A stretch of 8,527 nucleotides of DNA from Microbacteriaceae bacterium. GTDB taxonomy: Bacteria; Actinomycetota; Actinomycetes; Actinomycetales; Microbacteriaceae. Of the stretch, positions 1 to 6,249 are shown in pieces. The notes beneath the pieces were generated by a model. The model ran no database searches and had not been told where the DNA came from. It saw nothing but the letters and a program-made list of their open reading frames with translations. The DNA is taken from positions 1 through 8,527 of the forward strand of contig JAODAY010000365.1 in the NCBI GenBank assembly GCA_025463665.1, in the 5' to 3' direction. Each line of letters begins with the position of its first letter. The first letter of the stretch is position 1. The position numbers and the translations under genes are program-made.

Positions 1-33
1 GGTGCAGTAGGTGATGGTCACCGACCCGGCCAC
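1..33 (-). CDS. SelT/SelW/SelH (Rdx) family protein, N-terminal fragment
   Basis: Only the first 11 codons are inside the window. Read on the minus strand they give MAGSVTITYCT. The V-T-I-x-Y-C-T pattern matches the start of small thioredoxin-fold Rdx proteins (SelW-like), whose redox CxxC motif begins with this cysteine; the second cysteine would lie just beyond the edge. I chose the GTG at 31-33 because a GGGGAG ribosome-binding sequence sits 7 bases upstream of it. A GTG at 19-21 or a TTG at 46-48 in the same frame are alternatives. The gene follows guaA by about 31 bp in the same direction. Recognition rests on very few residues, so the family call is tentative; the presence of a reading frame with a good ribosome-binding site is firmer. 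Confidence 0.35.
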   Translation of the reverse strand, partial: MAGSVTITYCT

Positions 34-64
34 GGGCTCGCTCCCCAACTCCGAACCGGCAGGG

Positions 65-1648
65 TCACTCCCATTCGATCGTGCCCGGCGGCTTACTGGT
101 GATGTCGACAACCACCCGGTTGACCTCGCGGACCTCGTTGGTGATCCGCGTGCTCATCCTCTCGAGCACCTCGTACGGCAGCCGACCCCAGTCCGCGGTC
201 ATGGCGTCCTCGCTGGTCACCGGGCGCAGCACCACCGGGTGGCCGTAGGTCCGGCCGTCCCCCTGCACGCCCACCGAACGGACGTCGGCGAGCAGCACCA
301 CCGGGAACTGCCAGACGTCGCGGTCCAGCCCGGAGTGGGTCAGCTCGGCGCGCGCGATCGCGTCCGCCGTGCGGAGCAGCTCGAGACGCTCACGGGTAAC
401 CTCGCCCACGATGCGGATGCCGAGGCCTGGCCCCGGAAACGGCTGGCGCGACACGATGACCTCGGGCAGGCCGAGCTCGCGGCCGATGGCGCGCACCTCG
501 TCCTTGAACAGGGTGCGCAGCGGCTCCACGAGCCTGAACTGCATGTCATCCGGCAGGCCGCCCACATTGTGGTGGCTCTTGATGTTGGCCGTGCCGCTGC
601 CGCCGCCGCTCTCGACGACGTCGGGGTAGAGGGTGCCCTGCACGAGGAAGTCGATCGAGGTGCCGTCTCCCCTGGCCTCGAGCACGAGCGCCTCGGCGGC
701 CGCCTCGAAGCTGCGAATGAACTCGCGCCCGATGATCTTGCGCTTCTGCTCCGGGTCGGTGACCCCGGCGAGCGCGTCGAGGAACTGGTCGACGGCGTCC
801 ACCGTGATGAGGCGCACACCGGTGGAGGCCACGTAGTCCTCCTCCACCTGGCGGCGCTCGTCCTGGCGCAGCAGGCCGTGGTCGACGAAGATCGCGGTGA
901 GCTGGTCGCCGATCGCCTTGTGCACGATCGCTGCGGCCACGGCCGAGTCGACTCCGCCCGAGAGACCGACGATGACGCGCGAGTCGCCGACCTGCTCCTG
1001 GATGCGGGCGACCTGCTCCTCGATGACGTTCGCGCTGTTCCAGTCGGCGGGTATGCCTGCCGCGTCGTGGAGGAAGTTCTCGAGCACGCGCTGGCCGAAC
1101 TCGGAGTGCTTGACCTCGGGGTGCCACTGCACGCCGTACATCTTCTTCTCGTCGCTCGCGAACGCCGCGACGGGGGTGGAGGCGCTCGAGGCGAGAACGG
1201 TGAAGCCGTCCGGCGCCTTGGAGACCGAGTCGCCGTGGCTCATCCAGGTGGTCTGGTCGGCCGGCTGGTCTCCGAGCAGGGTGGATGCACCGGGCGAGAG
1301 CGTCACGGCGGTCGAGCCGTACTCGCGCAGGCCGGTGTTCGCGACTTCCCCGCCGAGCTGCTGCGCCATGACCTGGAAGCCGTAGCAGATGCCGAGGGTG
1401 GGAACACCGAGCTGGAGGATCCCCGAGTCGAGGCTGGGGGAACCGTCGTCGTAGACGCTCGACGGCCCGCCGCTCAGCACGATGCCGAGCGGGTTCATGG
1501 CTGCGACCTCCGCCGCCGTGATCGTGTGGGGCACGATTTCCGAGTAGACGTTGGCCTCGCGCACGCGGCGCGCGATGAGTTGGGCGTACTGCGCGCCGAA
1601 GTCGACGACGAGCACCGGCCGCTGCGCGGTCGAATTTACTTCACTGAT
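65..1648 (-). CDS. guaA: GMP synthase (glutamine-hydrolysing)
   Basis: GuaA makes GMP from XMP, ATP and glutamine, the last step of guanine nucleotide synthesis, in the cytoplasm. The N-terminal class I glutamine amidotransferase domain (about residues 12-200) has the nucleophile Cys88 in GICYGF and the His176/Glu178 pair in WHPEV. The ATP pyrophosphatase domain follows, with the PP-loop SGGVDS at 230-235. The C-terminal dimerisation domain ends in the family hallmark KPPGTIEWE. From the chosen start the protein is 527 residues, close to the usual 520-525. The start is unusual: the N-terminus expected for relatives ([15 protein letters not shown]) aligns with an ATC codon at 1646-1648, preceded by GGAG with an 8-base spacer. 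The nearest conventional in-frame starts are GTG at 1613-1615, with no ribosome-binding site and almost no N-terminus, and ATG at 1802-1804, which would add 52 arginine/proline-rich residues from inside the neighbouring gene. The coding region overlaps the end of the DUF3817 gene by 13 bp, which suggests translational coupling. Identity is certain; the start is not. Confidence 0.97.
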   Translation of the reverse strand: MSEVNSTAQRPVLVVDFGAQYAQLIARRVREANVYSEIVPHTITAAEVAAMNPLGIVLSGGPSSVYDDGSPSLDSGILQLGVPTLGICYGFQVMAQQLGGEVANTGLREYGSTAVTLSPGASTLLGDQPADQTTWMSHGDSVSKAPDGFTVLASSASTPVAAFASDEKKMYGVQWHPEVKHSEFGQRVLENFLHDAAGIPADWNSANVIEEQVARIQEQVGDSRVIVGLSGGVDSAVAAAIVHKAIGDQLTAIFVDHGLLRQDERRQVEEDYVASTGVRLITVDAVDQFLDALAGVTDPEQKRKIIGREFIRSFEAAAEALVLEARGDGTSIDFLVQGTLYPDVVESGGGSGTANIKSHHNVGGLPDDMQFRLVEPLRTLFKDEVRAIGRELGLPEVIVSRQPFPGPGLGIRIVGEVTRERLELLRTADAIARAELTHSGLDRDVWQFPVVLLADVRSVGVQGDGRTYGHPVVLRPVTSEDAMTADWGRLPYEVLERMSTRITNEVREVNRVVVDITSKPPGTIEWE

Positions 1649-2079
1649 GGGGTGGGCTCCAGATTCTCTGCTGGTTGGAGGGCTGCAATCTGCTGCACCG
1701 TCTGCGCGTGCACACGGCGCTCGACGATGAAGGAGAGGAAGGGGATGACACCGCCTGCGGCGAGGAGCAGGTAGCGCGAGAACGGCCAGCGCATCAGGCT
1801 CCACAGCTGGAAGTCGCTGAACAGGTACACGACGTAGAACCAGCCGTGCATGATGAGGATGACCGTCGAGATGTTGATGCCGGTGATCAGGTCCTTCGGC
1901 GTGAGCCAGAGCAGGCCGTACGGGCCGTTCAGCTCGATGTCGACACCGAAGCCGTAGCGGGTCACCATCATGAGCACGAGCAGCAGCAGGAAGACGCCGG
2001 TGACGATCGAGGTGACGCGGTAGAGGCGAAGCGCGTTCCGAATTCTGGGAAGGTTGGACAGCTTCGGTTTGAGGGCCAT
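1636..2079 (-). CDS. DUF3817 family integral membrane protein
   Basis: A 147-residue protein starting at ATG and ending in TAA. Three hydrophobic segments are visible, at about residues 20-41, 70-90 and 102-121, with conserved-looking aromatic and charged patches between them ([28 protein letters not shown]). This layout and the H-G-x-x-Y-V-x-Y-L motif fit the DUF3817 family, small membrane proteins common in Actinomycetota and of unknown function. The tail (about 122-147) is hydrophilic. The gene lies 4 bp after the SURF1 stop, and its own end overlaps the start of guaA by 13 bp, so it is probably cotranscribed with both. I infer no function beyond membrane location. Confidence 0.85.
   Translation of the reverse strand: MALKPKLSNLPRIRNALRLYRVTSIVTGVFLLLLVLMMVTRYGFGVDIELNGPYGLLWLTPKDLITGINISTVILIMHGWFYVVYLFSDFQLWSLMRWPFSRYLLLAAGGVIPFLSFIVERRVHAQTVQQIAALQPAENLEPTPSVK
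1649..1660 (-). promoter_or_regulatory. Ribosome-binding site of guaA that points to an ATC start
   Basis: On the minus strand GGAG (1657-1660) is followed by an 8-base spacer and then ATC AGT GAA. This places a normal Shine-Dalgarno at the normal distance from the codon where the conserved GuaA N-terminus begins. No comparable sequence precedes the GTG at 1613-1615. Confidence 0.5.
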
Positions 2080-2083
2080 TGCT

Positions 2084-2866
2084 CTAGTTTACGCGCTCCG
2101 GCATGGCGGCTTCCTGCGCCCGTTCCTCGGCCTCCTCCTGCTCGCGTTCCCACGCGTCACGCACGAGGCGGAACCACAGGAAGACGGCGAAGAAGGCGAA
2201 CACGGCCCACTCGATGGCGTAGAAGACGTTGAGCCAGTTGACCGAGACCTCTGTGCTCGGGGCGGGAGCGTCGATCGCCGTGAGACCGGGCGCCGCGTCA
2301 TCCGTCACGAGGTAGCCGGCGTAGACGCCGTTCGGCGGCTCGGTCCACAAGTTGACGAGCGAGGCGGTCGACATCGAATTCATCGCGCCGTTCTCGAAGT
2401 CGTCCTCCTGGGGCGACTCCGTCGGGTAGTAGCGTCCGCTCCAGTTCTGCGGTCCGTCGTCGAGTTCGCGAATCGCGGATGCCACGGCCTTCTCCGTAGG
2501 CGCCCACCCGAGTGCCACGGCGAGCGAGGCGCCCTCGCCCTCAGCGGTCTCCTCGACCAGGTGTCCGACGAGCCAGAAGCCGGCGTCTCCCTCATGCAGT
2601 CGCCCCTCGAGCACCACGTAGTCGTCTGGCACGAGCGCTGCGCCGTCGAAACTGACCAGCCGACCGGCCGACTCGGTCGTGAGCGGCTGCTGCGGCCCCG
2701 CGAGCTCCTCGAGCGGCACAATCGACTCGGCCCGCGGGTCGACGGGCACGCCCCTGTCGAGGCCGTTGGAGAGCTGCCACTGGCCGAGGCCAGCGAACGC
2801 CGCCGCGATGGCGAGGCATAGAACGAGGGCGGCGATCCAACGGGGGCGGCGGGCGAGTGACCACAT
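2084..2866 (-). CDS. SURF1 family cytochrome oxidase assembly protein
   Basis: SURF1 (Shy1) proteins help assemble aa3-type cytochrome c oxidase, probably by handling heme a, in the cytoplasmic membrane. The 260-residue product shows the two-helix topology of the family: an N-terminal membrane helix at about 10-27, running into the signature GQWQL at 28-32, a large extracytoplasmic domain, and a second helix at about 211-233 in the typical VNWLNVFYAIEWAVFAFF context, followed by WFRLVRDAW. The family feature A-L-G-W-A-P is at about 118-123. The last 27 residues are highly charged (E/R/Q-rich) and look helical. The start is ATG at 2864-2866, with only a distant GGAG upstream; the helix begins soon after it, which supports the start. 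The gene is 7 bp downstream of the antiporter gene and 4 bp upstream of the DUF3817 gene. No oxidase subunit genes are in the window. Confidence 0.9.
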   Translation of the reverse strand: MWSLARRPRWIAALVLCLAIAAAFAGLGQWQLSNGLDRGVPVDPRAESIVPLEELAGPQQPLTTESAGRLVSFDGAALVPDDYVVLEGRLHEGDAGFWLVGHLVEETAEGEGASLAVALGWAPTEKAVASAIRELDDGPQNWSGRYYPTESPQEDDFENGAMNSMSTASLVNLWTEPPNGVYAGYLVTDDAAPGLTAIDAPAPSTEVSVNWLNVFYAIEWAVFAFFAVFLWFRLVRDAWEREQEEAEERAQEAAMPERVN

Positions 2867-2873
2867 CAGTGTC

Positions 2874-4271
2874 TTAGTACTCCGGGTCTCTGGTTCGTGC
2901 GCCCTGTTGTTCGTCGGACTGCAGCATGGCCTGCTCGATGACGGGATCGACCTCCACCCTGTCGCGGACGGGCGTCGGGGTCGGTGTCTCGTCGTCGGTG
3001 TCGTCGTCCTCGTCCGCGGGAACGAGCGCCCCCGCCATCACGGCCTCGACGAGGGCGATGTTCTCGTCGGCCATGCGATCGTGCGACGCCTGCCGGGCGA
3101 TCGGCTTCTTACTGCGGAAGATCCGCGCGCCGATCTTCTCGGAGTTCACGGCGAGCACCGGTCCGATGATCGCCATGGTGAGCACGTAGAGGCCGGCGAA
3201 GGGCGTGAGTCGTTCGTCAAGGCCCGCGCTCACGGCGAGCGTCGCGAGAATGAGCGCGAACTCGCCGCGGTTCTGCAGCATCGCGCTGACGTTGAGCCCC
3301 TCTGCCGGGCTGAGCTTGTTCTGCCAGGCGATGAGCTGGCCGCCCGCGGTGTTGATGACGAGCGTCATGACGACGGCGACGGCGACCGGCACCAGCACGG
3401 AGCCGAAGGTCGACGGGTCGAGCGCGAGCCCGAAGTTCAAGAAGAAGAACGCGCCGAACACGTCGCGCAGCGGCAACGCGAGGTTCTCGATGCGGGAGCG
3501 GAACCTCGTGGCACCGAGCACGAGGCCGATGAGGAAGGCGCCGATCGCGTCGGAGACTCCGAGCAGTTCGCCGATTCCACCGAACGCGACCGCCAGGCCG
3601 AAGAACAGGATAGTGAACAGCTCGTCGTCTTTGGTGCGGATGAGCCGGGAGACGACTCGCCCGCCGAACCGGGCGACCACGAACATGACAATCAGGAACG
3701 TGAACGAGACGGCGAGCTCGCCGGCGATAATCCACGGGTCGGCGTCCCCGCCGAGGATGACTGCGACGATGGCGAGGTAGATGGCGATGAAGACGTCTTC
3801 GAGCACCATGATGCCGAGGATCACCGGGGTCTCGCGGTTGGCGAGGCGCCGCAGCTCGATGAACAGCTTGGTGATGATCGCGCTCGACGATGCCGCGGTC
3901 ATGCCGGCGATGATGAGCGCCTCGCGCGTTCCCCAGCCGATCCACATTCCGAGGACGAAACCGGCGACCATGTTGATCGCGACGCGGGTTCCGCCGGAGA
4001 TCAGGAGCTTCCCGGCGTTGCCGTAGAACTCGTCCTGGTCGAACTCGAGCCCGAGACTGAACAGGAGGAATATGAGCCCGAACACGGCGATGAGTTCGAC
4101 GTCTGCCGACTCGAAACTCAGCGGGAACAGGTGGAAGTGCGGGCTCGCGATGAGCCCGACGAGCATGTAGATGGGGATGGCGGGCAACCCGATGCGCTTG
4201 CCGAGCCTGCCCAGAATGTAGGAGATGACGAACAGGATGCCCAGCGTGACGAGCTCTTCGCCGATGTGCAC
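2874..4271 (-). CDS. Monovalent cation:proton antiporter, CPA2 family (KhtU-like)
   Basis: A 465-residue polytopic membrane protein of the CPA2/Kef-type family, which exchanges K+ or Na+ for protons across the cytoplasmic membrane. Diagnostic stretches include GLPAIPIYMLVGLIASP (28-44), FSLGLEFD (71-78), SSSAIITK (128-135), the charged membrane motif LEDV at 157-160 (Glu158, Asp159), LNFGLALDPS (278-287) and QNRGEFALIL (333-342). About a dozen hydrophobic segments run to residue 378. The C-terminal 85 residues are a hydrophilic tail with an acidic cluster near 420-430 and no Rossmann nucleotide-binding (RCK_N) domain. This fits a two-component transporter whose regulator is the separate gene just upstream. 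The start is GTG at 4269-4271, preceded by AGGGGG at 5 bases, and it comes one base after the regulator's stop. By analogy with Bacillus KhtU the substrate is probably K+, but the sequence does not settle the ion. Confidence 0.93.
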   Translation of the reverse strand: MHIGEELVTLGILFVISYILGRLGKRIGLPAIPIYMLVGLIASPHFHLFPLSFESADVELIAVFGLIFLLFSLGLEFDQDEFYGNAGKLLISGGTRVAINMVAGFVLGMWIGWGTREALIIAGMTAASSSAIITKLFIELRRLANRETPVILGIMVLEDVFIAIYLAIVAVILGGDADPWIIAGELAVSFTFLIVMFVVARFGGRVVSRLIRTKDDELFTILFFGLAVAFGGIGELLGVSDAIGAFLIGLVLGATRFRSRIENLALPLRDVFGAFFFLNFGLALDPSTFGSVLVPVAVAVVMTLVINTAGGQLIAWQNKLSPAEGLNVSAMLQNRGEFALILATLAVSAGLDERLTPFAGLYVLTMAIIGPVLAVNSEKIGARIFRSKKPIARQASHDRMADENIALVEAVMAGALVPADEDDDTDDETPTPTPVRDRVEVDPVIEQAMLQSDEQQGARTRDPEY

Positions 4272-4272
4272 G

Positions 4273-4803
4273 CTAGCCCCCTGGCGGGGAATTTACCGGC
4301 GTCTTTGCCTTGAACTCACCGGTTCTGTAGAACGCGAACGCTTTTGCCACCTTCTCGGGTGAACCCGCGACGACGAGGGTGTCTCCGGGGAAGACCTTGA
4401 AGTCGTCCGCCGGGGCGGGGTTGGCCGACTCGCCGCGAACGACGGCCACGACGGTGAGGCCGACGACTCCCCTGCTGGCGAGGTTGCCGAGTTCCTGGCC
4501 CGCGATGTGGTCCTCGTAGTCGACGGTGAACCAGTCGATCGACAGTCCCGGAATCTGGTCGAGGCTCGAGAGCGACTCGGTGATGCGGGTTCCACCGAGG
4601 AGTTCCGCGAGGGTGTGCGCCTCGTCCTCGTCGAGCCGCAGCGACACCTTGCTGGCGTCCGCCCCGTCCTGGGCGTCGGCGAATGTGATGAGGTCGCTGT
4701 GCCCCGAGCGGTGCGTGATGACGCCGACCTTGCCGCCGTCGTCTGTGACGAAGGTGTGCAGAACGCCCACACCGGGGAGTTTGACCCGCCGAACGTCGAC
4801 CAT
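4273..4803 (-). CDS. Antiporter regulatory subunit with TrkA-C (RCK_C) domain, KhtT-like
   Basis: A 176-residue soluble protein that probably controls the antiporter encoded one base downstream. The N-terminal part (about 1-75) resembles the KhtT N-terminal domain (VRRVKLPGVGVLHTF...). Residues about 85-163 form a TrkA C-terminal/RCK_C domain, with L-S-I-D-W-F-T-V at the first strand, GVVGLTVVAVVRG (112-124) and the typical F-x-x-x-D-x-L-V-V-A-G (about 135-147). In Bacillus, KhtT gates KhtU in response to small ligands and pH; the same role here is inference. The reading frame extends upstream to 4983, but the start is set at ATG 4801-4803 because AAGGAG lies 6 bases upstream and the upstream extension is low-complexity. 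It is the first gene of the minus-strand block, and a -10-like box lies about 36-41 bp upstream. Confidence 0.9.
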   Translation of the reverse strand: MVDVRRVKLPGVGVLHTFVTDDGGKVGVITHRSGHSDLITFADAQDGADASKVSLRLDEDEAHTLAELLGGTRITESLSSLDQIPGLSIDWFTVDYEDHIAGQELGNLASRGVVGLTVVAVVRGESANPAPADDFKVFPGDTLVVAGSPEKVAKAFAFYRTGEFKAKTPVNSPPGG

Positions 4804-4838
4804 GAGCAGCTCCTTCAGCGATTTCGGGCAGTGCGCCG

Positions 4839-4844
4839 ATTCTA
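4839..4844 (-). promoter_or_regulatory. Candidate -10 box for the khtT-antiporter-SURF1-guaA block
   Basis: On the minus strand the hexamer is TAGAAT, one mismatch from TATAAT, in otherwise very GC-rich DNA. It would give a leader of roughly 25-30 bases before the khtT ATG. I see no good TTGACA-like -35 at 16-18 bases, which is not unusual for actinobacterial housekeeping promoters. There is no other good candidate nearby. Confidence 0.35.
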
Positions 4845-4901
4845 CCGGAGCCTCGCTGCGCGGGTGCCGCACGTGCACCGCCGCGGGTGCGCCGCTGGCG
4901 C

Positions 4902-4988
4902 CCGAACGCGCGCCCCGGCCGCTGTGGGATCGGCGTGGCGCTGTTCTATCGGCGGGCGGCTGCCTGTTGACCGGCAGCGGCACGCCGA
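4902..4988 (+). repeat. Imperfect direct repeat, copy A (left of the AbiEi-like gene)
   Basis: This region shares collinear identical blocks with 6115-6181, in the same orientation: CCGAACGC, GCCCCGGC, CGCTG, GATCGGCG, CGCTGT, ACCGGCAGC and CGCCGA. Several spacers have exactly equal length (3, 3 and 4 bases). Copy A carries about 19 extra bases between CGCTGT and ACCGGCAGC. It also contains a long dyad: 4928-4943 and 4975-4990 are 16-bp arms with one mismatch around a 31-base centre. Confidence 0.6.
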
Positions 4989-5007
4989 TCGACCAGCGCG
5001 GTCGAGC

Positions 5008-5033
5008 GCCATCCGCCCGGGCGGGCGGATGGC
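5008..5033. repeat. Perfect 11-bp inverted repeat (hairpin) between divergent genes
   Basis: The arms 5008-5018 (GCCATCCGCCC) and 5023-5033 are exact reverse complements around the four-base loop GGGC. No T-rich run follows on either strand, and no gene ends here, so it is not an obvious terminator. It could act as a protein-binding site or as an mRNA structure for a transcript entering the plus-strand gene 95 bp downstream. Confidence 0.55.
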
Positions 5034-5127
5034 GAGCGCCTCTCCTCCCCCTTTCGCCCTCAACGCTCCCGTCAACGGATGACGCGGCTCTCCCTCCCCC
5101 TACGTCGAAGGGGTCGGATCATGAACC

Positions 5128-6087
5128 ATGCGCGATGTCACAGCCCCACAGTTTGAGTTCGCCCGGCAGGCCAGACTCGTCGGCACCGAGCGTTCCCTCG
5201 CCCGCCGCGTTCGCGCCGGGGAACTGGTCCGCATCCGCACTGGCGTCTATCTCCCCGCGGAGCGCTGGAAGTCCCTGACCTCCGATGGTCAGTACCGCGC
5301 TCGCGTATATGCCGCCGCCGCGGTCGTCAGGCTCGGCACCCAATTCGAGTCGGACTCCGCCGCAGCCCTGTGGCGACTGCCGACCCTCGGCCCCTGGCCG
5401 AGCACCGTGCAGGTATTGGGGCCGAAAGCGACCGGCGGGCGCTCGAGCACCGGGGTTCACCGTCGTGGGGCGCCCTTCGACGACCGTGCCGTGACGATGA
5501 ACGACGTGACCATCACGACCCTCGGCCGCACCGTGGTCGATCTGAGCGCTCGCTCCAGCTTCCAGCGGGCGGTATGCATGCTCGACGATGCGCTTCGTGT
5601 CCCGCGGGCCGGAGAGTTTCGACATGCCGTCGGTGTGGCTGCCGTGACCAAGGAGGGGCTCGGCGCGCTCAGCGAGTCGCTCGAGCCGCGCCCGGGCATG
5701 GCTCGAGCCCGGCTCGCCCTCGCGTTCGGCGACGGGCTGTCCGGCTCGGTGGGCGAGTCGCTCAGTCGTGCGCACATGCACTTGCTGGGGTTTCCCCCGC
5801 CACAGCTGCAGGTGCCATTCTTCGACGCCCATGGACTCGTCGGATACGCCGACTTCTTCTGGCCCGAATTCTCACTCGTCGGGGAGTTCGACGGCAAGGT
5901 GAAGTACAACGGCCGCACCTACTCGCGCGGGCACCTACCAGAAGAGGTGGTTTGGGCGGAAAAGCTGCGAGAAGACCGACTTCGGCGACTTGTTCGTTCC
6001 GTCGCGCGTTGGGACTGGGACGTTGCACTCAAGCCCGTCCGCCTCGCCGAGCGTCTGACCAGCCACGGTCTGGTCGCCGCCCGGTAG
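5128..6087 (+). CDS. AbiEi-antitoxin-like / DUF559-like protein with putative PD-(D/E)XK nuclease core
   Basis: A 319-residue protein and the only gene on this strand. Residues about 8-45 resemble the winged-helix N-terminus of AbiEi-type antitoxin-domain proteins (Q-A-R-L-V-G-T-E-R-S-L-A-R-R-V..G-E-L-V-R-I-R-T-G-V-Y). The middle (75-140) has the related S-x-x-S-A-A-A-L-W-x-L-P and T-I-T-T-L-G-R-T-V-V-D-L patterns. The C-terminal third looks like a DUF559/Vsr-type restriction-fold nuclease: Glu210 in GESLSR, Asp242 in YADFFW, and EFDGKVKY at 253-260 (Glu253, Asp255, Lys257 or Lys259), followed by the WAEKLREDRLRRL helix and RWDW. Such proteins are common in Actinomycetota and usually annotated hypothetical. 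No AbiEii nucleotidyltransferase toxin is adjacent, so a toxin-antitoxin role is not supported here. The ATG at 5128 has only a distant AAGGGG upstream; no better start exists. Related direct repeats flank the gene. Nuclease activity is inference. Confidence 0.8.
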   Translation: MRDVTAPQFEFARQARLVGTERSLARRVRAGELVRIRTGVYLPAERWKSLTSDGQYRARVYAAAAVVRLGTQFESDSAAALWRLPTLGPWPSTVQVLGPKATGGRSSTGVHRRGAPFDDRAVTMNDVTITTLGRTVVDLSARSSFQRAVCMLDDALRVPRAGEFRHAVGVAAVTKEGLGALSESLEPRPGMARARLALAFGDGLSGSVGESLSRAHMHLLGFPPPQLQVPFFDAHGLVGYADFFWPEFSLVGEFDGKVKYNGRTYSRGHLPEEVVWAEKLREDRLRRLVRSVARWDWDVALKPVRLAERLTSHGLVAAR

Positions 6088-6114
6088 AGCGGCGCGGCGT
6101 GGGCACGCACCCCG

Positions 6115-6181
6115 CCGAACGCCCCGGCGAGCGCTGCCCGATCGGCGAGCCGCTGTCGCTCAACCGGCAGCAGCGCGCCGA
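6115..6181 (+). repeat. Imperfect direct repeat, copy B (right of the AbiEi-like gene)
   Basis: This is the second copy of the element at 4902-4988, in the same orientation, starting about 28 bp after the plus-strand stop. The matching blocks are at 6115-6122, 6121-6128, 6132-6136, 6140-6147, 6151-6156, 6163-6171 and 6176-6181. It keeps a shorter internal dyad: 6143-6155 against 6168-6180, 13-bp arms with two mismatches. It lies between convergent genes, where it could also serve as a structured transcript end. Confidence 0.55.
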
Positions 6182-6207
6182 AACGACAGCGCCGCAGCTA
6201 AGGGACT

Positions 6208-6239
6208 GTGGCGTGCGGCAGCCAACCGCCGCGCGCCAC
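6208..6239. terminator. Hairpin between convergent genes, possible terminator of glpD
   Basis: The arms 6208-6219 and 6228-6239 form a 12-bp stem, with one G-U wobble in the plus-strand RNA (an A-C mismatch in the minus-strand RNA), around an 8-base loop. It begins 10 bp after the glpD stop. No U-run follows on the minus strand, so if it terminates transcription it is of the U-less type often proposed for actinobacteria. Confidence 0.4.
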
Positions 6240-6249
6240 CCGCCCCGCG

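Larger units (their letters stand above)
4804..5127. other. Divergent intergenic region (324 bp)
   Basis: This stretch separates khtT (minus) from the plus-strand gene. It contains the khtT -10-like box, one copy of the flanking repeat (4902-4988) with a large internal dyad, and a perfect 11-bp hairpin (5008-5033). Reading frames crossing it are arginine/proline-rich and resemble no protein, so I treat it as non-coding. A clear promoter for the plus-strand gene was not found. Confidence 0.6.

Noticed and set aside
11..1774. 587-residue open frame on the plus strand across guaA
   Set aside because: It is exactly antisense to guaA, rich in Arg/Ala/Asp/His as expected from GC-rich codons read backwards, and shows no family motif.
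1649..1804. N-terminal extension of guaA to ATG 1802-1804
   Set aside because: The 52 added residues come from another frame of the DUF3817 gene and do not resemble GuaA.
2679..4313. 544-residue open frame on the plus strand across the antiporter gene
   Set aside because: It is antisense to a clear membrane transporter. The repetitive Glu/Asp/Arg composition comes from hydrophobic codons read in reverse.
4804..4983. N-terminal extension of the khtT-like protein to an upstream ATG
   Set aside because: The extension is Arg/Pro/Ala-rich and runs through the -10-like box and the repeat. The ATG at 4801-4803 has an excellent ribosome-binding site.
5128..6087. A complete AbiE toxin-antitoxin system
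   Set aside because: No nucleotidyltransferase toxin gene lies on either side; both neighbours are minus-strand housekeeping genes.
6094..6115. Small hairpin just after the plus-strand stop as a terminator
   Set aside because: The stem is interrupted (4 + 3 pairs with a C-C mismatch) and has no U-run, so it is too weak to call.
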